DNA from: Endomychus coccineus | Taxonomy: Eukaryota; Arthropoda; Insecta; Coleoptera; Endomychidae | Direction of reading: 5' to 3' | Assembly (NCBI GenBank): GCA_958510875.1 | Contig: OY294068.1 | Coordinates: forward strand, 70,596,633-70,660,632 | Length of the DNA: 64,000 nt | In this document: piece by piece, positions 1 to 13,559 of the stretch | How the letters are laid out: every line of letters starts with the position of its first letter | How positions within the stretch are numbered: position 1 is the first letter of the stretch | Notes under the pieces: generated by a model | The model's database searches: none | What the model saw: the letters and a program-made list of their open reading frames with translations, nothing else | What the model was told of the DNA's origin: nothing | Made by a program: the position numbers and the translations under genes

Positions 1-211
1 AAATTCATTCAATCAAATACTAATCATACTGAACAAATATCCCTCACCCTAGATACTGAATACAGAAAGGAAAATATTCATTATCAAATTGCGCTCAATA
101 CCAGACTAGTTACCATTCACTTGATCAATTTGTTCACTAAACATTTACCTGTTGCGAACGAAGTGTTTTATTTTACCATAATATAAATAAATATTGAATT
201 TAATTTCGGTA

Positions 212-1799
212 CAGAAGAACCCCGATTACCCGACATGGGGAGCACCTGCTTCCGATAACCGAAAACTCTAATAATCCGAATTTATTTTTCTTTTACTTAC
301 TAAGAATATAGTATAAGTTATTTATTAACTTTCTGAACAGATAACAGATTTGATTGTTTTTCTTGCTGCCATGTTTCTCCATCGGTTAAAAAAAACTTTC
401 TTGGTGGGAGATACGGTGCTCATCAACCACACACACTTCCATGTCATTATCAATCATTTTTCCTGTTCACTGAAAAACATTTTTTCAATACTAAATTCTT
501 CATCTGCTGTAACTCGGTGTACAATACTACATCTTTTTTGTGTCGTTTTCACAACCTTTTAATGTTTGTACTAATTCAAACAAACTTTTTCTTAATTTAG
601 AACCAAATTGATTCAAGATCTTGCTCATTGTCATTACAGTTCTCAAAATCAATAACTTTTGATCAAGCTTTTTGAATAGTGGAAACACGAACAGAATCGC
701 AAGCTTTTCCCAGTATATAAATTTGTTTAGTGCAATCTTTCTCAAACCACTGGTAAGATTTTCTTTTTCTTCTAACATGTTCAAGGAACAAACCTATATT
801 TTTTTTCCAAGACGCCTCGATTCATCTGTTGCATTATGCTGGTTATGTACATAGTAAAAACTCTTTTCAAAAACTTGGTCACCGATGGCACAAACTCTAC
901 TTTAAACCAGTTGATAAATAAGGTCGAATGCATCTAGGCCCAATTTTAACATTTATAGTACATTGGCAAGGCTTTTGGTAAAATATTTTTCAAAGCTCTT
1001 GGACGTCTTTTCTTCCCAAATCGGGGGTTTCCATCACATTGTTGGGACTGGCCAGGGATTCGTCGACTGTAAGCTCGGTTAATACCATAGACCTATTATC
1101 CCAAGGAGACGAAGCATCTCATTCATAAAACTCCATTTGACTTGTAGCAATGATTATATGAAGTATGACAAAGAAAACCAACGGACCTCTTTGTCGTCGA
1201 GTCATAATTACTCCTTATTGGCAACGCTGTAACTATGATTGAAAACTTGGTACCACTTGTAAGGCAACACCGCTTCGAAATAGCTACGAGAGATACGAAA
1301 GCTGTCAAATTGCGTAGTACAGAACAAAGTCCTCATTCATAAAAGGTACGCGGCGTTGTCGTCTTCTGAATAAATGATGCAATGGAATGGAATAGTTCTA
1401 TATTCAAAAATTTACATATTCTTTAATTCGATTGTATATTCCAGATTACCATAAATTATGGAATATTTTTCAGGGAAAACTACATTTCAACAGTATTGCT
1501 TCTAATATAACAAATGAATAATGCTATGGACGTTTTTATAATAATTACAAATCTCAATCCGGCACACAGAACAACTATTCCGCCAACAGCACATTCCATA
1601 CGGCCATACTTGTAATATACAGCGGTCTGAGTGACCCGAAATTTTGCCAATGTCTGATCGTGTTTAAATTTAAACAATTCTGTCTCCTTAGGATAATAAG
1701 TCTATGGTTGATACCCAGCACCGACACCCGTACCTCGGATAATCAGAATGTCTAGTCTGCTCGATTAATTCGAACCTCGAATAATCGGGGTTCTACTTG
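212..1799 (-). mobile_element. Tigger/Jerky-like (pogo group) DNA transposon fossil
   Basis: Both ends carry the AGAACCCCGATTA signature typical of Tigger-type terminal repeats: left CAGAAGAACCCCGATTA at 212-228 preceded by TA, right the complement ending CGGGGTTCTACTTG at about 1799. Between them the minus strand holds scattered, frame-broken remains of a Jerky/Tigger-type transposase. The right end differs from the left by a few bases and the right TA is not preserved, so the copy is old. Boundaries are good to a few bases; family assignment rests on the ends plus the transposase fragments. Confidence 0.7.
527..1080 (-). pseudogene. Jerky/Tigger-like transposase, degraded central and C-terminal part
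   Basis: Minus-strand conceptual translation gives, across several frames, short stretches matching the DDE_1 domain of Jerky/Tigger transposases: a segment around 960-1060 reading like 'ALKNILPKALPMYYK' followed by 'INWFKVEFVPSVTKFLKR', and near 800-830 'QQMNRGVLEKKYRF', corresponding to the family's 'QPMDQGVLE' block after the third catalytic Asp (the Asp itself reads Asn here). A longer open piece (527-784) covers what would be the tail. Stops and frameshifts separate the pieces and there is no intact DDD triad, so it is inactive. Recognition is from family knowledge, not a database search. Confidence 0.6.
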
Positions 1800-4700
1800 T
1801 TTTTCAATAATTATGGTAAATTAGAAGTTTATCAGTAATTATTATTCTGGACTTTATAGTATCGGCTGTAACTGATTTTTGTTTGATAAATCAATATTTG
1901 CCTTGTTTACTAACATTTTTAATAAAAAATGATTCACAATCACAAACTTTATTCTCAAGATGAAAGTTTCAAAATCCAATAAACAATTTTATTCTACATT
2001 CTTTGGATTATTTTGAAACTACAATTTAAAACATTATTTGTGGCCTGAATAATCTCGTTATTCTTGTTAGTTCGTTCTGAGGAAGCTACACAGTATGGAA
2101 TAATTGTTGAAATATTGTTATTATAGTGTTAATTTGTGTTGTATTCATATTTATTGAAAAAGATTGCATCATAAGTGGCCGTACCTTTTTGACATAATCA
2201 ATTTTGTATATTATTTGAATTGACCAACAATACCTTCATAAGGCTAATGCAGCCTTTTTTTAGTTAAATCTAATTCACTTTGTACAGTTTGAAACATTCA
2301 ATCAAGTTTCAAAATATATAACAATTTGATAAAACAACAATATAATCATAAATTTCACTGTGTTGTAAGAACAACATAAATTATATTTATCTTATTTTTT
2401 TAATAAATAATGTTGTACAATGAGGACCAGGTTAACAGGATATGGAAATGTAAGCATGAGGCGACTGTCTCTGAACAATTGGTTTCATATTTTGTCTTAT
2501 AACCATGTTTATTCAAATGGAAATATCTTCCATTTATATCATCTCACAACCCTGAAAGTAGAAGTGTAGTTTTATTTAAATAAAATATTCTTCATTTCAA
2601 GGGTAATTGAATGATATAAAAAACTCCAATTTGAATAGTCATAATTTTGTAACTATCTGCAATCTTTCCACCCAAAATGTCACCATGGGTTAATTAATGT
2701 CCTGGATGTACAACTGGAGTTATACCGACATTCATGAATTTTTATATCTTATACACAGACATGGAAAACAAAATCTAAGAACTGGAAAAGGTGTTGAATA
2801 CGAAATATGCACGGATCTAAATCCCTAGAGTGTTGTATTATGTTTACTTTATGGATTATCGAAAGAGTTTGATTGGGGCAATGCCGAAAATTTCTTTGAT
2901 AGTTACTAATACCTTTATACAGATAGTGTGAGCGATGGAGACTTTTAATTTTTACAATCTGTAGATGCACAAAAAAAGAGTGTGAATCTAGCTAAATGTC
3001 CAGAAACCAACTTGTAAAATAAGGTATGCAATCTAGTGTAATAAATACATCACTATAGATCATTCAATGTGTTTAAAATATATGGCATAATAAGTTACAA
3101 TTACTCGTTCTGTTTGTTTTCATTTAACCTTATTTGTGAGTTTGGTTGGGCAGGATTATATCACTCTGGTAAAATTCATACTTTATTAGTTCAGTAGTGA
3201 CTAATTAATAAATATATATGTGCCGCTAGTCGATAAACTGAACCGTGAAATTACGTTATCAATGCGAATTGCACTGTTCTAGTTTTAAAGTTTACTGAAT
3301 GTTATATTTGTTAATAAATTATAAATATTTATATCTGTAAAATAGAGTATGTGTTGTCTCAAGAAATAAAATCCTGAATTTATGAACCTATAAGACAACT
3401 TCATTGTTAGATTACGTTCTATTCTTAGCGATAAAAGGTAGGAAGAACACCCGTTATGTGGGCTTCATTACTTCTCATTATTGTCATGTTATAAATTCTA
3501 TTTCCTGGATATCATCATCAATTTCCAAAAGATACCCATTTTCATTTCTAAAGGAAATACCATATTGTACAGAAATTATGAAGAATCAAATTATTACGCA
3601 CCGCTTAAGCATGCGCTCATGCCTTGTTCCCAACATACTTTGTGGGGAAATATAGGTTATGTTTTTTGGAACCTGCTTTTGCTACATCAAATTACTAGAT
3701 GATTTATAACAATGGAAATTGTTTGTTTCTGAATAAAAAGTATGAAGTTCCTGGAATATAGTCTAGGAGATTGATGTCATGTTTTAAAATCAAAATACGT
3801 CACGCCTACTTCGGGCATGCGGATTACAATGGATAATTTCTCACTGTTAAGGGAATGATTGATTGCCCACTGTTGTCTAGTAACCTGGATGCAATATGCA
3901 ATTACAAAAGTAGTTTCTGGACGAGGTGATATAAAAATATGAGTGCTACCCGTTTTCAGATAATCTGATAGCTGAATCGCATATTCAAAGATTTCTGCAA
4001 TTTCAACACCAAAACTGAGTATATAGTGATTTCCGGACAGGAATTAGTGAGGATAAATTAGTTTATTTCTGAGGTGGTAACATTAATTTGGTTTATCATA
4101 AATTAAGAAGCAAACATAACAATTGTTAGTTTTTGAGATATTCTTTGTAAACCACATAGGTATTTTTGGGTCAATACATTGTGACCAATAATCAATTTTT
4201 TCTCTTATGAAACGCTTTATTGTCTAACATAAAATGGTTTGTAAAAGTTACATCACAAATATTGTGTATAGGTCATTTATTTTCATTCAATTTGATGTCA
4301 TTAAATGTGTGAAATGGATAAAATAAATTAAAAGTGTATAAATGACGGCGAAAACGTATTTATTTTTATTAAAATTGAATTGTTACATCATGCAAAACTC
4401 ATGTTTAACTGAAAAACACTTCGAAATGACATTAATTAATTCACAAGAAAATGGATATTGGAAATTATCGAAATTAATTATACTCCATAACAAGTGCATT
4501 TATTCCCAAACCTTTCGAAAGAATGTACTATTCAGTAGAATATTCACACACAATATGGAAAATTTTGAAAATGACACAGTTAACAGTATTATGAGGTGAA
4601 TAATAATATGAATTAAATGGTAATTACAATATTATGGTGAACTGCAGCTAGAAAAGCTCCCATATATAAAACATACATGTTTTGTGGTTAGAAGGAAATG

Positions 4701-6879
4701 AGACCACCACATCTAAACATGGCACTGGGGCCAACATTCATAGGCTGTTCAATTGTTAGCTACATTGAAATTTTTTAATTATGTATCTGGAATGTCAGAA
4801 TGGTTTTAAAATTCCTAATTCTGTATTTCACAACTGCAATAGAAAACATTGAATCAGAAGAAAAACACTATAATTTTTTGTTGTGTATGCAGTTAATATC
4901 ACCTCAGATCACAATTAATGGTAAAATAAAAAATATTTTGTGTCTACATTTAGTTGACCATGTTGGTTTTCAATTCATTTTCTATGTAAAAAAAGACCAA
5001 TCCTTTGACATTTTATCTACAGAAATGAATTTGAAGTCATAGTATGTGAAGAACATGAATTTTCTCTATATTTTGTGTTAGATCATAAGAAATTATTATT
5101 TAACATAATTTGACTACTTTGGGTAAAATTTCAAGAATACACATTTATATAAAATATCAAACATTGAAAAATTGGAGTAAAAGAACATTCACCACTGAAA
5201 GGATATACCTCCAAAGTTATTTCAAAACAACATTAATCAATGAAAACATTGAAACAGAAATAATAGTATTTCATAACATTTTGAAAATACATGAAAATGT
5301 ATTTTTGGTAGGAACCCTTCTTTTTAAATTTAATACAACATAACATGCAGTGATTGAAAAATATCTATGACAAAAAAATTCAAAGTGGTGGTGCTTGCCC
5401 AAAATCTCTGACTTACAGTTACTGCTCTGAAATAGGTTTGACAAATGCTCAAGCAGGGAAACATGAACTAATTAAAGCCGACTGTTCAAGTAAATGCTAT
5501 ATGTACACTGCATGTTAAGAAAAATGTTTTCACAATATCAAATCCATTTTGGTATCATATAAGAATAAATTACTTTGTCATATTCCATTTGCAAATGCTT
5601 TTGGTGACCATAGTTCAATTTCATCTCACATCATTCTTATTTAAGCGATTATCTCTAGTTCCAATAATTTTGTTGACACAAGGTATTAGGATCATTCCTT
5701 TGGAACAATTTCCATTGCTGACCCTGAAATCTAATATGGTGTTTCAGAAAATGGTATGTTAGCATGTATGTAGAAATATTGAACTACTTACTACTGTGAT
5801 TATTATTTCTTGACTGACACATACTTTGAAATGAACCGACCGACAGATTATATTATATCTGCATATTGCTAATTGAATATAATTTTTTTTATAATGAACC
5901 TGAACTGGTCTAGATAAATGTTATTATGTTCAGTTTATATGTATATCATATGTGCGTCATTTCATTATCACAAGTATCATCCAAGCAGTGATATGCTGAT
6001 ATACATGTCCTGGCCAACGTGGTGTGACCTACGTTGGATTATTGCACAACCACAGTAAAAGCAATTATATATAGGTGTGGTGTGAATAAAGGAATGTCAG
6101 CAGAGTGACTGGTCAACTAATTGTTGTGAGCTGATCTAAGCAGCATTCTATTATTTTTCTGCCAATATTGTAAATGTGAACACAAAGAGGTTCATATCAT
6201 GTGCTGTTTGGAAACAACTGCCTGTAATGAATCTCGTATCTATAAATATATAAATAAATTAATAAATATAAAATTATATGAAATTATGTAAAACTAAATG
6301 ATCTGTAATAAATATGTCTTATTTACATTTGCTTCTTTATCTTCAATCCCTATATGACAATCTTCACTTTCTAACTTTTGATAAGCAATTACCAGGCACA
6401 GGAGATAAAATAATGTTAAGAAATAATGCATTGTTGAGATAAAATGACACATTATACTGATATAATAGAATATAATGAGTATTTATTCAATTAGGTCATT
6501 ACATCTTAGAATATCAATAGTTTACATAATATAATATATCAATAAAATTATTCCATAAAAACGTAAAACGAACAAATTACATATTAAAATGTTACAAAGT
6601 GGAGACAAGTAATGACAAGAATTTATAAAACACAGATTATGGTTAGTCTATTCATTTCAATATTTAATATAAACATTATAGAACATATGAATCAATAATT
6701 GGTTAGTATTAACAGTTCATACGACATTCGAAATATTTTTGTAAATTATAGAACGATTCATTTTGTAAAATTTTAATTTTGTTCTTAAATCTTTGATGAT
6801 ATAATTTTGAACACATCAGGAAGATTGAAAATTTTAATTAATGAGTAAACTAAATTTTTTTTTACCAACGAGTGTTTAT
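1800..6879. other. AT-rich stretch, no gene seen
   Basis: About 5 kb without a recognisable domain, splice-linked exon or complete element. The open frames here are short and AT-biased and give no familiar motif. Intronic or intergenic DNA is most likely. Confidence 0.5.
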
Positions 6880-8060
6880 TGGTACATAATTATCTCTTTG
6901 TCAAGTTTCAATCATAATTTTTTTTTAACTCTAGGATGTTCATTTACAAAGCAAGACGCTTCTAATATGTATATAATACAGGTAAGTATTTTATTATCTT
7001 TAAATGCAACCCTACAAGATTGTTTGTTAAACCTAAAATCCCTTATAGCCTTTTTTGTAACTTGAAGATTCTATATGCATCCACACTATTTCCTCACATT
7101 ATTATGCCATACTTAATTCATGCATAATAGACTTTAGACAAGCCTTTAGGGTGGCACAATTTCAAAGTGTTCTTAACCCAAATATAAAAGTACTAAGTTT
7201 TGGAGCAAGTTGGAATATGTGATTTCCAATTCAACTTCGAATCTATTTTCAAGCCCAAGAATTTGGTTATGTTTGTAGAACTAATTCTTGCATCAACCTC
7301 TAATTCTATAAATGTATAAATCTTTAGTTGGAAAAGTTTTTTCTACATTCAATTTCATGTAGTTGTCTGTGTACCACTTGTATTTGAAGAAACTCATTTA
7401 CGTAATAGAAACAGAACTGGCTTCAACGTAAATACCTGAGGCACTCCCACTCCAAGACACACCCATGAGGATAATTGCTCTTTTCCCGTTGTAGTGTCCA
7501 CAAATTTTATACTTTGCGTTCTAGATGTAAGGTAAGATTTTAATAAATTGCAAAAGAAACCTGTAAAACTATGTCTGTAATTGTTCTAGCAACAGATCAT
7601 GATTTACTAAATCACGGGCTTTTGATAGAGATCAGTGAAGATTCCTGCTACTACATTTTTATTACTAAGACCATCTAAGATCTCAGCCAATGCCTGAAAT
7701 ACAGCCCTTTCAGTATTTCTATTGTTAAGTATCCATTCTGATAATGTGAAATAATTTCATATTTACTCAAAAAGTTGATCATTCGTTTATGAATTATTTT
7801 CTCAACGACTTTAGAGATATTTGATCTCAAGGCTATTGGTCTATAGTTGTTCATATTTTTGATATCTTCTTTACCGGTATTATAAATTGTCTTGAAGTTT
7901 ATCTGGGTCAAATCAAAAATGTTATTTACTGTATGACAGTGGCTTAACTATACTAGAAGAGCAATATTTCAAAAATTTGACAGATATTTCATCTATTCTT
8001 GTAGAATTTGTATTTTTTAAAGAATTTGTTGAAGATGAAACTTCATTTTCATCTGTATGA
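6880..8060 (-). pseudogene. Decayed non-LTR retrotransposon reverse transcriptase (Jockey/RTE-like)
   Basis: The minus strand reads, in order and with frame changes, a reverse-transcriptase series: 'NNYRPIALRSNISKVVEKII' (7790-7860, the classic NYRPI block), then 'RHSFRGFFCNLLKSYLTSRT' and a trailing 'QSIKFVDTTTGKEQ' (about 7490-7590), a thumb-like 'FLGLKIDSKLNWKSHIP' (about 7210-7270), and a tail resembling 'CRVAFKDNKILTCIIYILEA' (about 6960-7020). The order is that of a LINE ORF2 from palm to C-terminus. Many stops and at least three frameshifts make it dead. Neither a target-site duplication nor a poly-A tail was found. The clade is uncertain. Confidence 0.72.
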
Positions 8061-8224
8061 GCCAAGTAAAAGCTATCAACTGAGTGAGTATTATTATGTG
8101 TATTTATTCTAGACCTACATTTTTGAAATGAATATTAAAATTATTTGCTAGTTTGTCTAAATCCTTTTCACAACAAAATTACTTCCATTCAGGTGTTTTA
8201 GTATTTGAACTTGTCCCCGTTTCA

Positions 8225-9990
8225 AATTTAATTATATATCTCAAGTGGCTTTTATTTTATTTATTAATTGTATCATTGTAACGATTAATTTTCAAGTTAC
8301 AGTGCGAGCACACACAACCATATATCTCACTAGTAAGATTTGAACTGCAAGAACATTATAAATTTAGAGTATTGTTCATAATTTTAGATTTTATTCAAGC
8401 CTTGGGTTGATGTTAATGAACCAAATATGTGAATCCTTCGTAACCAACCATTAGATAAAAAATGGGAATATGAAACACGATACAAATGTCTGAATAAATA
8501 TAGATCCTAATATTTATAGTTGAATTTAAGGATTTAAGCTAAAAACAACAAATGGGGATGCGGTAGGAATATGGGGAAAAGGCCGTCGCACAATGGGACC
8601 AAATACCAAAAATCTGGTCAAAACCAGGAAAAAAAGTACCGGTTGACGCTATTCTCCGACTTTCTGTAGCTGAAAAACCGTTCGGACCATCGATTCCTCA
8701 AAACGATACTGGCACAGGTGTCTAATCCATTCTGCCGCATTCACTTCGAACTTCGAACGTACGTAGCATTGTGGGAGCCAAAGAATTCTATATATAGAGG
8801 AGACAAGTGAGATTGTACGAGTCGAGCTCGTGGGCTTTCTGTCTCTCTCACACGATTTCTACCACTCCCAGTAATTTCGTAATAGTATTATGCCCATATG
8901 CACCGTTCACAATTTAAGCATAGCTTTAGCAAGTTCGACTTAAATTTAAGAAATACTTAAGTTCTCTGTGGGTTGCACCGTAGCATCAAATACATTTCTT
9001 AGCATAGATCAGTTTAAGAAAAAGAACACGTTACAATGCCGCGAATTTCAGTTACTTATTTTCTTTCTTACAATATTTACAACTACTCATAATTTTGACT
9101 ATTAATTAAAATAATCAAAAATATAATAATATAATAACAAAACGCAATAAAAAAGTATAGCAGTAGCAATCAAAAGATTATTCGTTAGGTTATATTGTTT
9201 TTATTTCAGTTTATATACTCTTTGGTTTATATCAGACGCCGCAGGTCAAAGATCACTTTCACGCGTACATAATAGATGGCGCTTCCCGTGATGTGCGACA
9301 AGGACAGATAACCCACGAGATAGAACCAATGTTATATTATAGGTATAGGCTTCAAAAATACTTTCAATTATAAAAGTATGGAATCAATTTATAACAATTT
9401 CGCAAAATGATTGAAGCACAGAAAGGTAAATAGAATTCGAATAAGCCATTGTGCTCATGAATGATTCATTATCAATTAAATAATTAATAACTAAGTACAA
9501 AAAAGACATGATTTGCTGGTATTTGTGACAGGGCTTCATTTCTCATAAAAAACCTGCAAATTTGTTAAAATAAATAAAAATAGCCTATATTTCTGCGTCT
9601 AACCAATCATTTTACCTGTACTGTACACAATACGGTTTCATTGCAAAATAAACTTTTTCTTTGGAATTTGTTTTTTTAAGCAATGTCACTTGTCACAATT
9701 ACCCTCCAACAATTCTTTTTGTTTTTAAATATGACACCCTTCAAAATTATCATCTACATGCAATATTCCTTGGTAGTTTTAATTGTGACTCATTTTAATA
9801 GTCTAAATGTGAAATTTAAAAAATATGAGGATAGAAAATTTAAATTTTTTATGAATAAAATTGCAGAAATTCGTAAATAAAACTAAAAAATAACTGTTTT
9901 ATAACAAAATAAGTGATTGTTTACAAAAATAAGCAACACGTATGCATATACATAATTAATAAACATTCAAGTCATCAAATTTCAATGGAA
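8225..9990. other. AT-rich stretch with one MITE end, no gene seen
   Basis: No recognisable coding sequence. The only structure noted is one terminus of the CAAAGAG-type MITE near 8778. Confidence 0.4.
8778..8812. repeat. Solo terminus of the CAAAGAG MITE family
   Basis: CAAAGAATTCTATATATAGA followed by GGAGACAAGT matches, with few changes, the left end of the two MITEs at 21254 and 21692. No matching right end was found downstream, so this is a one-ended or diverged copy. Confidence 0.5.
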
Positions 9991-10019
9991 AAAATTTTTC
10001 TTTTTTTTTATTCATACCT

Positions 10020-11290
10020 GATGACATCGCAGCAGCCGCACCAGAAAGACCCAAATGAAAAACCAAAGCTACTTCTCACCACCGGTCGATAAGTATCTTC
10101 AGACCAAAGGTTTCTGTACTTGCCGAGGAGAGCCGCCTTTACTTGGGAAGCGTCATAATTAGAATGCTGTTCAATTCCCAGGTATCGATAGGTCTCTCCG
10201 GCATCAAGATGTTTGGAAGCATTTTTCAGACATCATCGGCAAGCTGCATATTCTCGTGCACTTCCGGAGTTCGTCCTCTCCTCAAATGGGTTTTTCTCCC
10301 CAGAGGCATAGTTTCAGATCATCCATGTAAAATAAATGGGTGATCTGATGCCTCCGAACGTTTGGTGGTAATATCCACGAGTCCCTCTTAACGCAATGGA
10401 GAGCGGCAGCAGTGAGATGTTGAACAAGAGGGGACTCGAGGAATCTCCTTGGAAAACACTCCTCTTGAAAGTTACCAATTCTGTCAAGACTCGTCGTGTG
10501 CCTGATGTGATGGCAAAACGAGTCTTCCAGACTGGTATCTATTCTATGCATCTCACTAGTGGGGTTGGTACCGCAAGGCATTGGAGAACGTATAATAGCT
10601 CATGCGATGTTGAATCACATGCCTTGCGGTAGTTATCCAGGCGAAGGAAAGGTTGCGCTTACGAGTATGGAGTCCTGATCTATCACCAGGTTCTCCCGGC
10701 AACCCTCCATGCTTATATTTGCCCCTGCTGATGTTATTAATTACCGGACTGATCGCTCTCAACAACCTAGCATACAAGATACGTGTAAATAACTTGTGTA
10801 GCAGGTGTTAAGATAAGTGATCGGCCGGTAGTTCTTGGGATCAAACAAGTCTATTCTTTGGAAGCAGCAGCGTACCCCTCGACAGCCCAGCTTGGAATTT
10901 GCCGCTCCTCTTTAAGCCAAGAGTCAAAGACTGTTCAGACGGCAGTGAGTGGAAGGAAATTTCTTCCACTACCATATGTTAATGCCGTCAGGGCCGGGAG
11001 CAACAAAGTTTTTGGTACCGACAAGAGCTTGTGGGACCTCATCCTCGCTGACTGCCTCACACACTTCTGTTTGCTGAAGTTGATGTTCAATGCAAAACAT
11101 TTCGAAGAGTGCTAGGGCTGGGGTGTCTAGGTGAATTGGACGCGGTGAATCATACACTCCTTTCCAGAAATGCTCGACCTCCTCCATAGATGGGGGACAG
11201 CAACTGTGGGCGGTGGAGATTCAAAAAGCCGTGACGGGGTTACAATTAGTTCTTTGAAGAACACAACACGAGATAATTCTCACGAATGGG
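10020..11290 (-). pseudogene. Decayed R2-like non-LTR retrotransposon reverse transcriptase
   Basis: Minus-strand translation gives an ordered set of RT motifs: 'VAPGPDGINIW' (about 10970-11005), 'DPKNYRPITYL' (about 10825), 'RKRNLSFAWI' (about 10640-10670), 'WKTRFAITSGTRRVLTELVT' then 'FKRSVFQGDSSSPLLFNIS' (about 10410-10535), and 'ITHLFYMDDLKL' (about 10310-10345, the F/YMDD active-site block). This motif set resembles R2/R4-type elements, which carry 'MAWIDYKKA' and 'ITHLLYMDDLKLY'. The G+C content is higher than the surroundings. Stops and several frameshifts interrupt it. The 5' end seems to lie near 11290; no TSD was identified. Confidence 0.75.
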
Positions 11291-11299
11291 GGCCTTGAA

Positions 11300-13070
11300 T
11301 GGTAGTTGCGTGCACATGTTACCCCTCTCGTGAGAAGATCAACAGAGAGGGCGGGATATATAAATTGTAAATAAAACACCATACTGAAAACACATAGTTT
11401 ATTTGATAAAATTTACACTAGATTTTTGTTGTGACATTTCTGGAAGTTTATTTTTGAAATGATTGATAACAATTGAAAGCTTCCTGATTCAGTGTATATA
11501 TATACATATATTGAACACCAACAAAGAGCCAATTTTAAAGTTCTCACCATTACAATGGATAACGATAACAATGTCGTGGATTGTTCGCTGTTGTTTATAA
11601 CTTCACAATACTTACTTTGATTAAATATAGATAATAGAAATAAAATCTTTCTTATAACCTTGCCATTTTATAAACAAAACAAGTACAATTTTCTAAATCT
11701 TGAACAAAACCTCAACAGTTTATCGAGCAAACGAAAATTATTGTATACTATGTGATTTTAAAAATATACCGATTTATTTAAAAAAAACATAAAGCGATTG
11801 CTATTACTTTGTCTCAAATATCTGTGCACGACTGCACGGTAACAAACTGGATCCACATCCATAAATTTTCGTTGAAAAGGAAAGTGATAACAGTGCTAAG
11901 GTAATATTATTGTCCCGGGACATTGATTGGTGTCTAGTACTGTTCAAACTGTTCAACAGGTTGAGGTGGTTACTACTTCTAAGTTTTGTACAGAAGCGCC
12001 AAGCCAGTGATTGGTGTAAAAAAGACATACAAAACACCTTTTCTTTAAGAAAATACCCCAAACCTTAAAGATACTGGCCGAATTGATGTTTGCATCATTT
12101 GATGAAGTGTTTCTGTGGCATGTGTAGTTCAAATAGTCATGAGTGTGAAGGCTTCCTAATTATGTTCTTGAACCGAATTATGTCAATTTCGTTGGATGGG
12201 GATGTATTCGGAGATTGGTCCCTGCAAATTACAGTCAAAATTGATAGTCTGGGATGCAATTTATCTTAAAATGATTCAAATATTCCAAAATAATAATCAT
12301 AATTTAGATAATGACGACACGCTATAGCAAATGAATAAATCTTTAAACTCCCAAGAGCTCATATCACAAAAATTTAGTCAATAGTCAAAGCCACCCATCA
12401 AAACGTTGTAAAACTGTCTCTGAATATTTTAAAACAAGACAACCACATAACTTGACTTATGAGGTTTGGCTGTATTTCAAATTATGTAAACAATAATACA
12501 TAGTAAGTTGACTTGCAAGCTTATGATAGGCATCTAGAAAGTGTTGTACTTACGAGGTATTGAACATATTTCCATTATGTAGTAGCTATTTTATAACGAT
12601 TTGTTGATCTTGGAATGGACCTGACGTGGTTAGTCTTTTAGAAAAAGTGGAATACTCCAGTAGAAGCAAACTGCTATTTTTATTATATATTATATTTAAA
12701 TATGGTGATTAGAAATATGAATTTCAGGAAAAGTATTACCATTAAATTTAATAATAAACGAATTCAATCATTTCAAGAAACTTAAGTCAACTATATTATG
12801 TGTTACTCTTGATTATTATTATTATAATATTAATTTTGAAAGTGTTTATATTTTGTAATTTTTTCAATCTCAAGATTATGAAAATAGTGAAGGAGTTCCC
12901 TTATGAACCCGATACGGACAATCTACTGAACCCAATTTTAACCACTCTAGAAGTTGTTTGCCCTGTTTCTATTGAAGAAGACAAAATTATTGATGATGAA
13001 CGTTCAATTATTATTATTTAAAATGCCATGAATCTTTCACATAAAATTAATCTTTTCCTATTATAATGTT
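11300..13070. other. AT-rich stretch, no secure gene
   Basis: No domain recognised. A short plus-strand frame at about 12880-13020 ('VKEFPYEPDTDNLLNPILTT', then 'EEDKIIDDE') looks more protein-like than its surroundings and might be an eroded exon, but it has no partner exons. Confidence 0.35.
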
Positions 13071-13076
13071 GATGCA

Positions 13077-13463
13077 TTATGATAAATTGTAGGTAGGCGC
13101 TCCAATATTACTTACAATGGGTGTTGAAGGTATATAACTTTTATGTAGTTTCGGAAGCCTATAGATGTAAGGTACTTCCCCATTGTGGCAACTTAATTTA
13201 CTTTTCAATTCAATAGGGATTATCTTATTTTTGTACCATTTATTTATTAATTTATTCATGTCATTTTGTACTGATAATGTCGGGTCAGATTTTAATTCTT
13301 TCAAAGTTGTTTCATCATTTAATAGATTTTCTATTTTGTTTTCGTAGCCATTTCTATGCATTATGACGGTTTTATTACATTTATCCACGTTCAAACCGGC
13401 ACTGCTTTGATTATAACCATCAATTCGATTACAAAAAGTTAATATTTTAAGTAAGGAAACCAA
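13077..13463 (-). pseudogene. Penelope-like element reverse transcriptase fragment
   Basis: A 128-codon open frame on the minus strand contains 'DKCNKTVIMHRNGYENKI', a spaced 'LKSDPTL', and 'YIYRLPKLHKS' then 'PIVSNIGAPTYNLS'. These are the diagnostic blocks at the start of Penelope-like (PLE) reverse transcriptases, usually 'DKGNKTVIM', 'YGLPKIHKP' and 'RPIVSSINSPTYNLSKFL'. The frame stops exactly where the fingers/palm would continue, so the copy is truncated at its 3' side. Upstream codons have decayed. The nearby repeat at 13560-14051, with a hammerhead-like motif on the opposite strand, may belong to the same family. Confidence 0.8.
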
Positions 13464-13559
13464 TTATTATAAAAGATCTAGCCTGGAGATGATTCACATA
13501 AAACGTGACTCCAAATCATAGGACAGATATTCAGTCATTAAGTCAGATTTATACTAATT

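Noticed and set aside
2749..5343. Several open frames of 70-85 codons
   Set aside because: AT-biased composition, no motif, overlapping frames and no splice-linked partners; expected by chance in such DNA.
10143..11115. Plus-strand open frames
   Set aside because: Antisense to the R2-like reverse transcriptase, which explains the open character.
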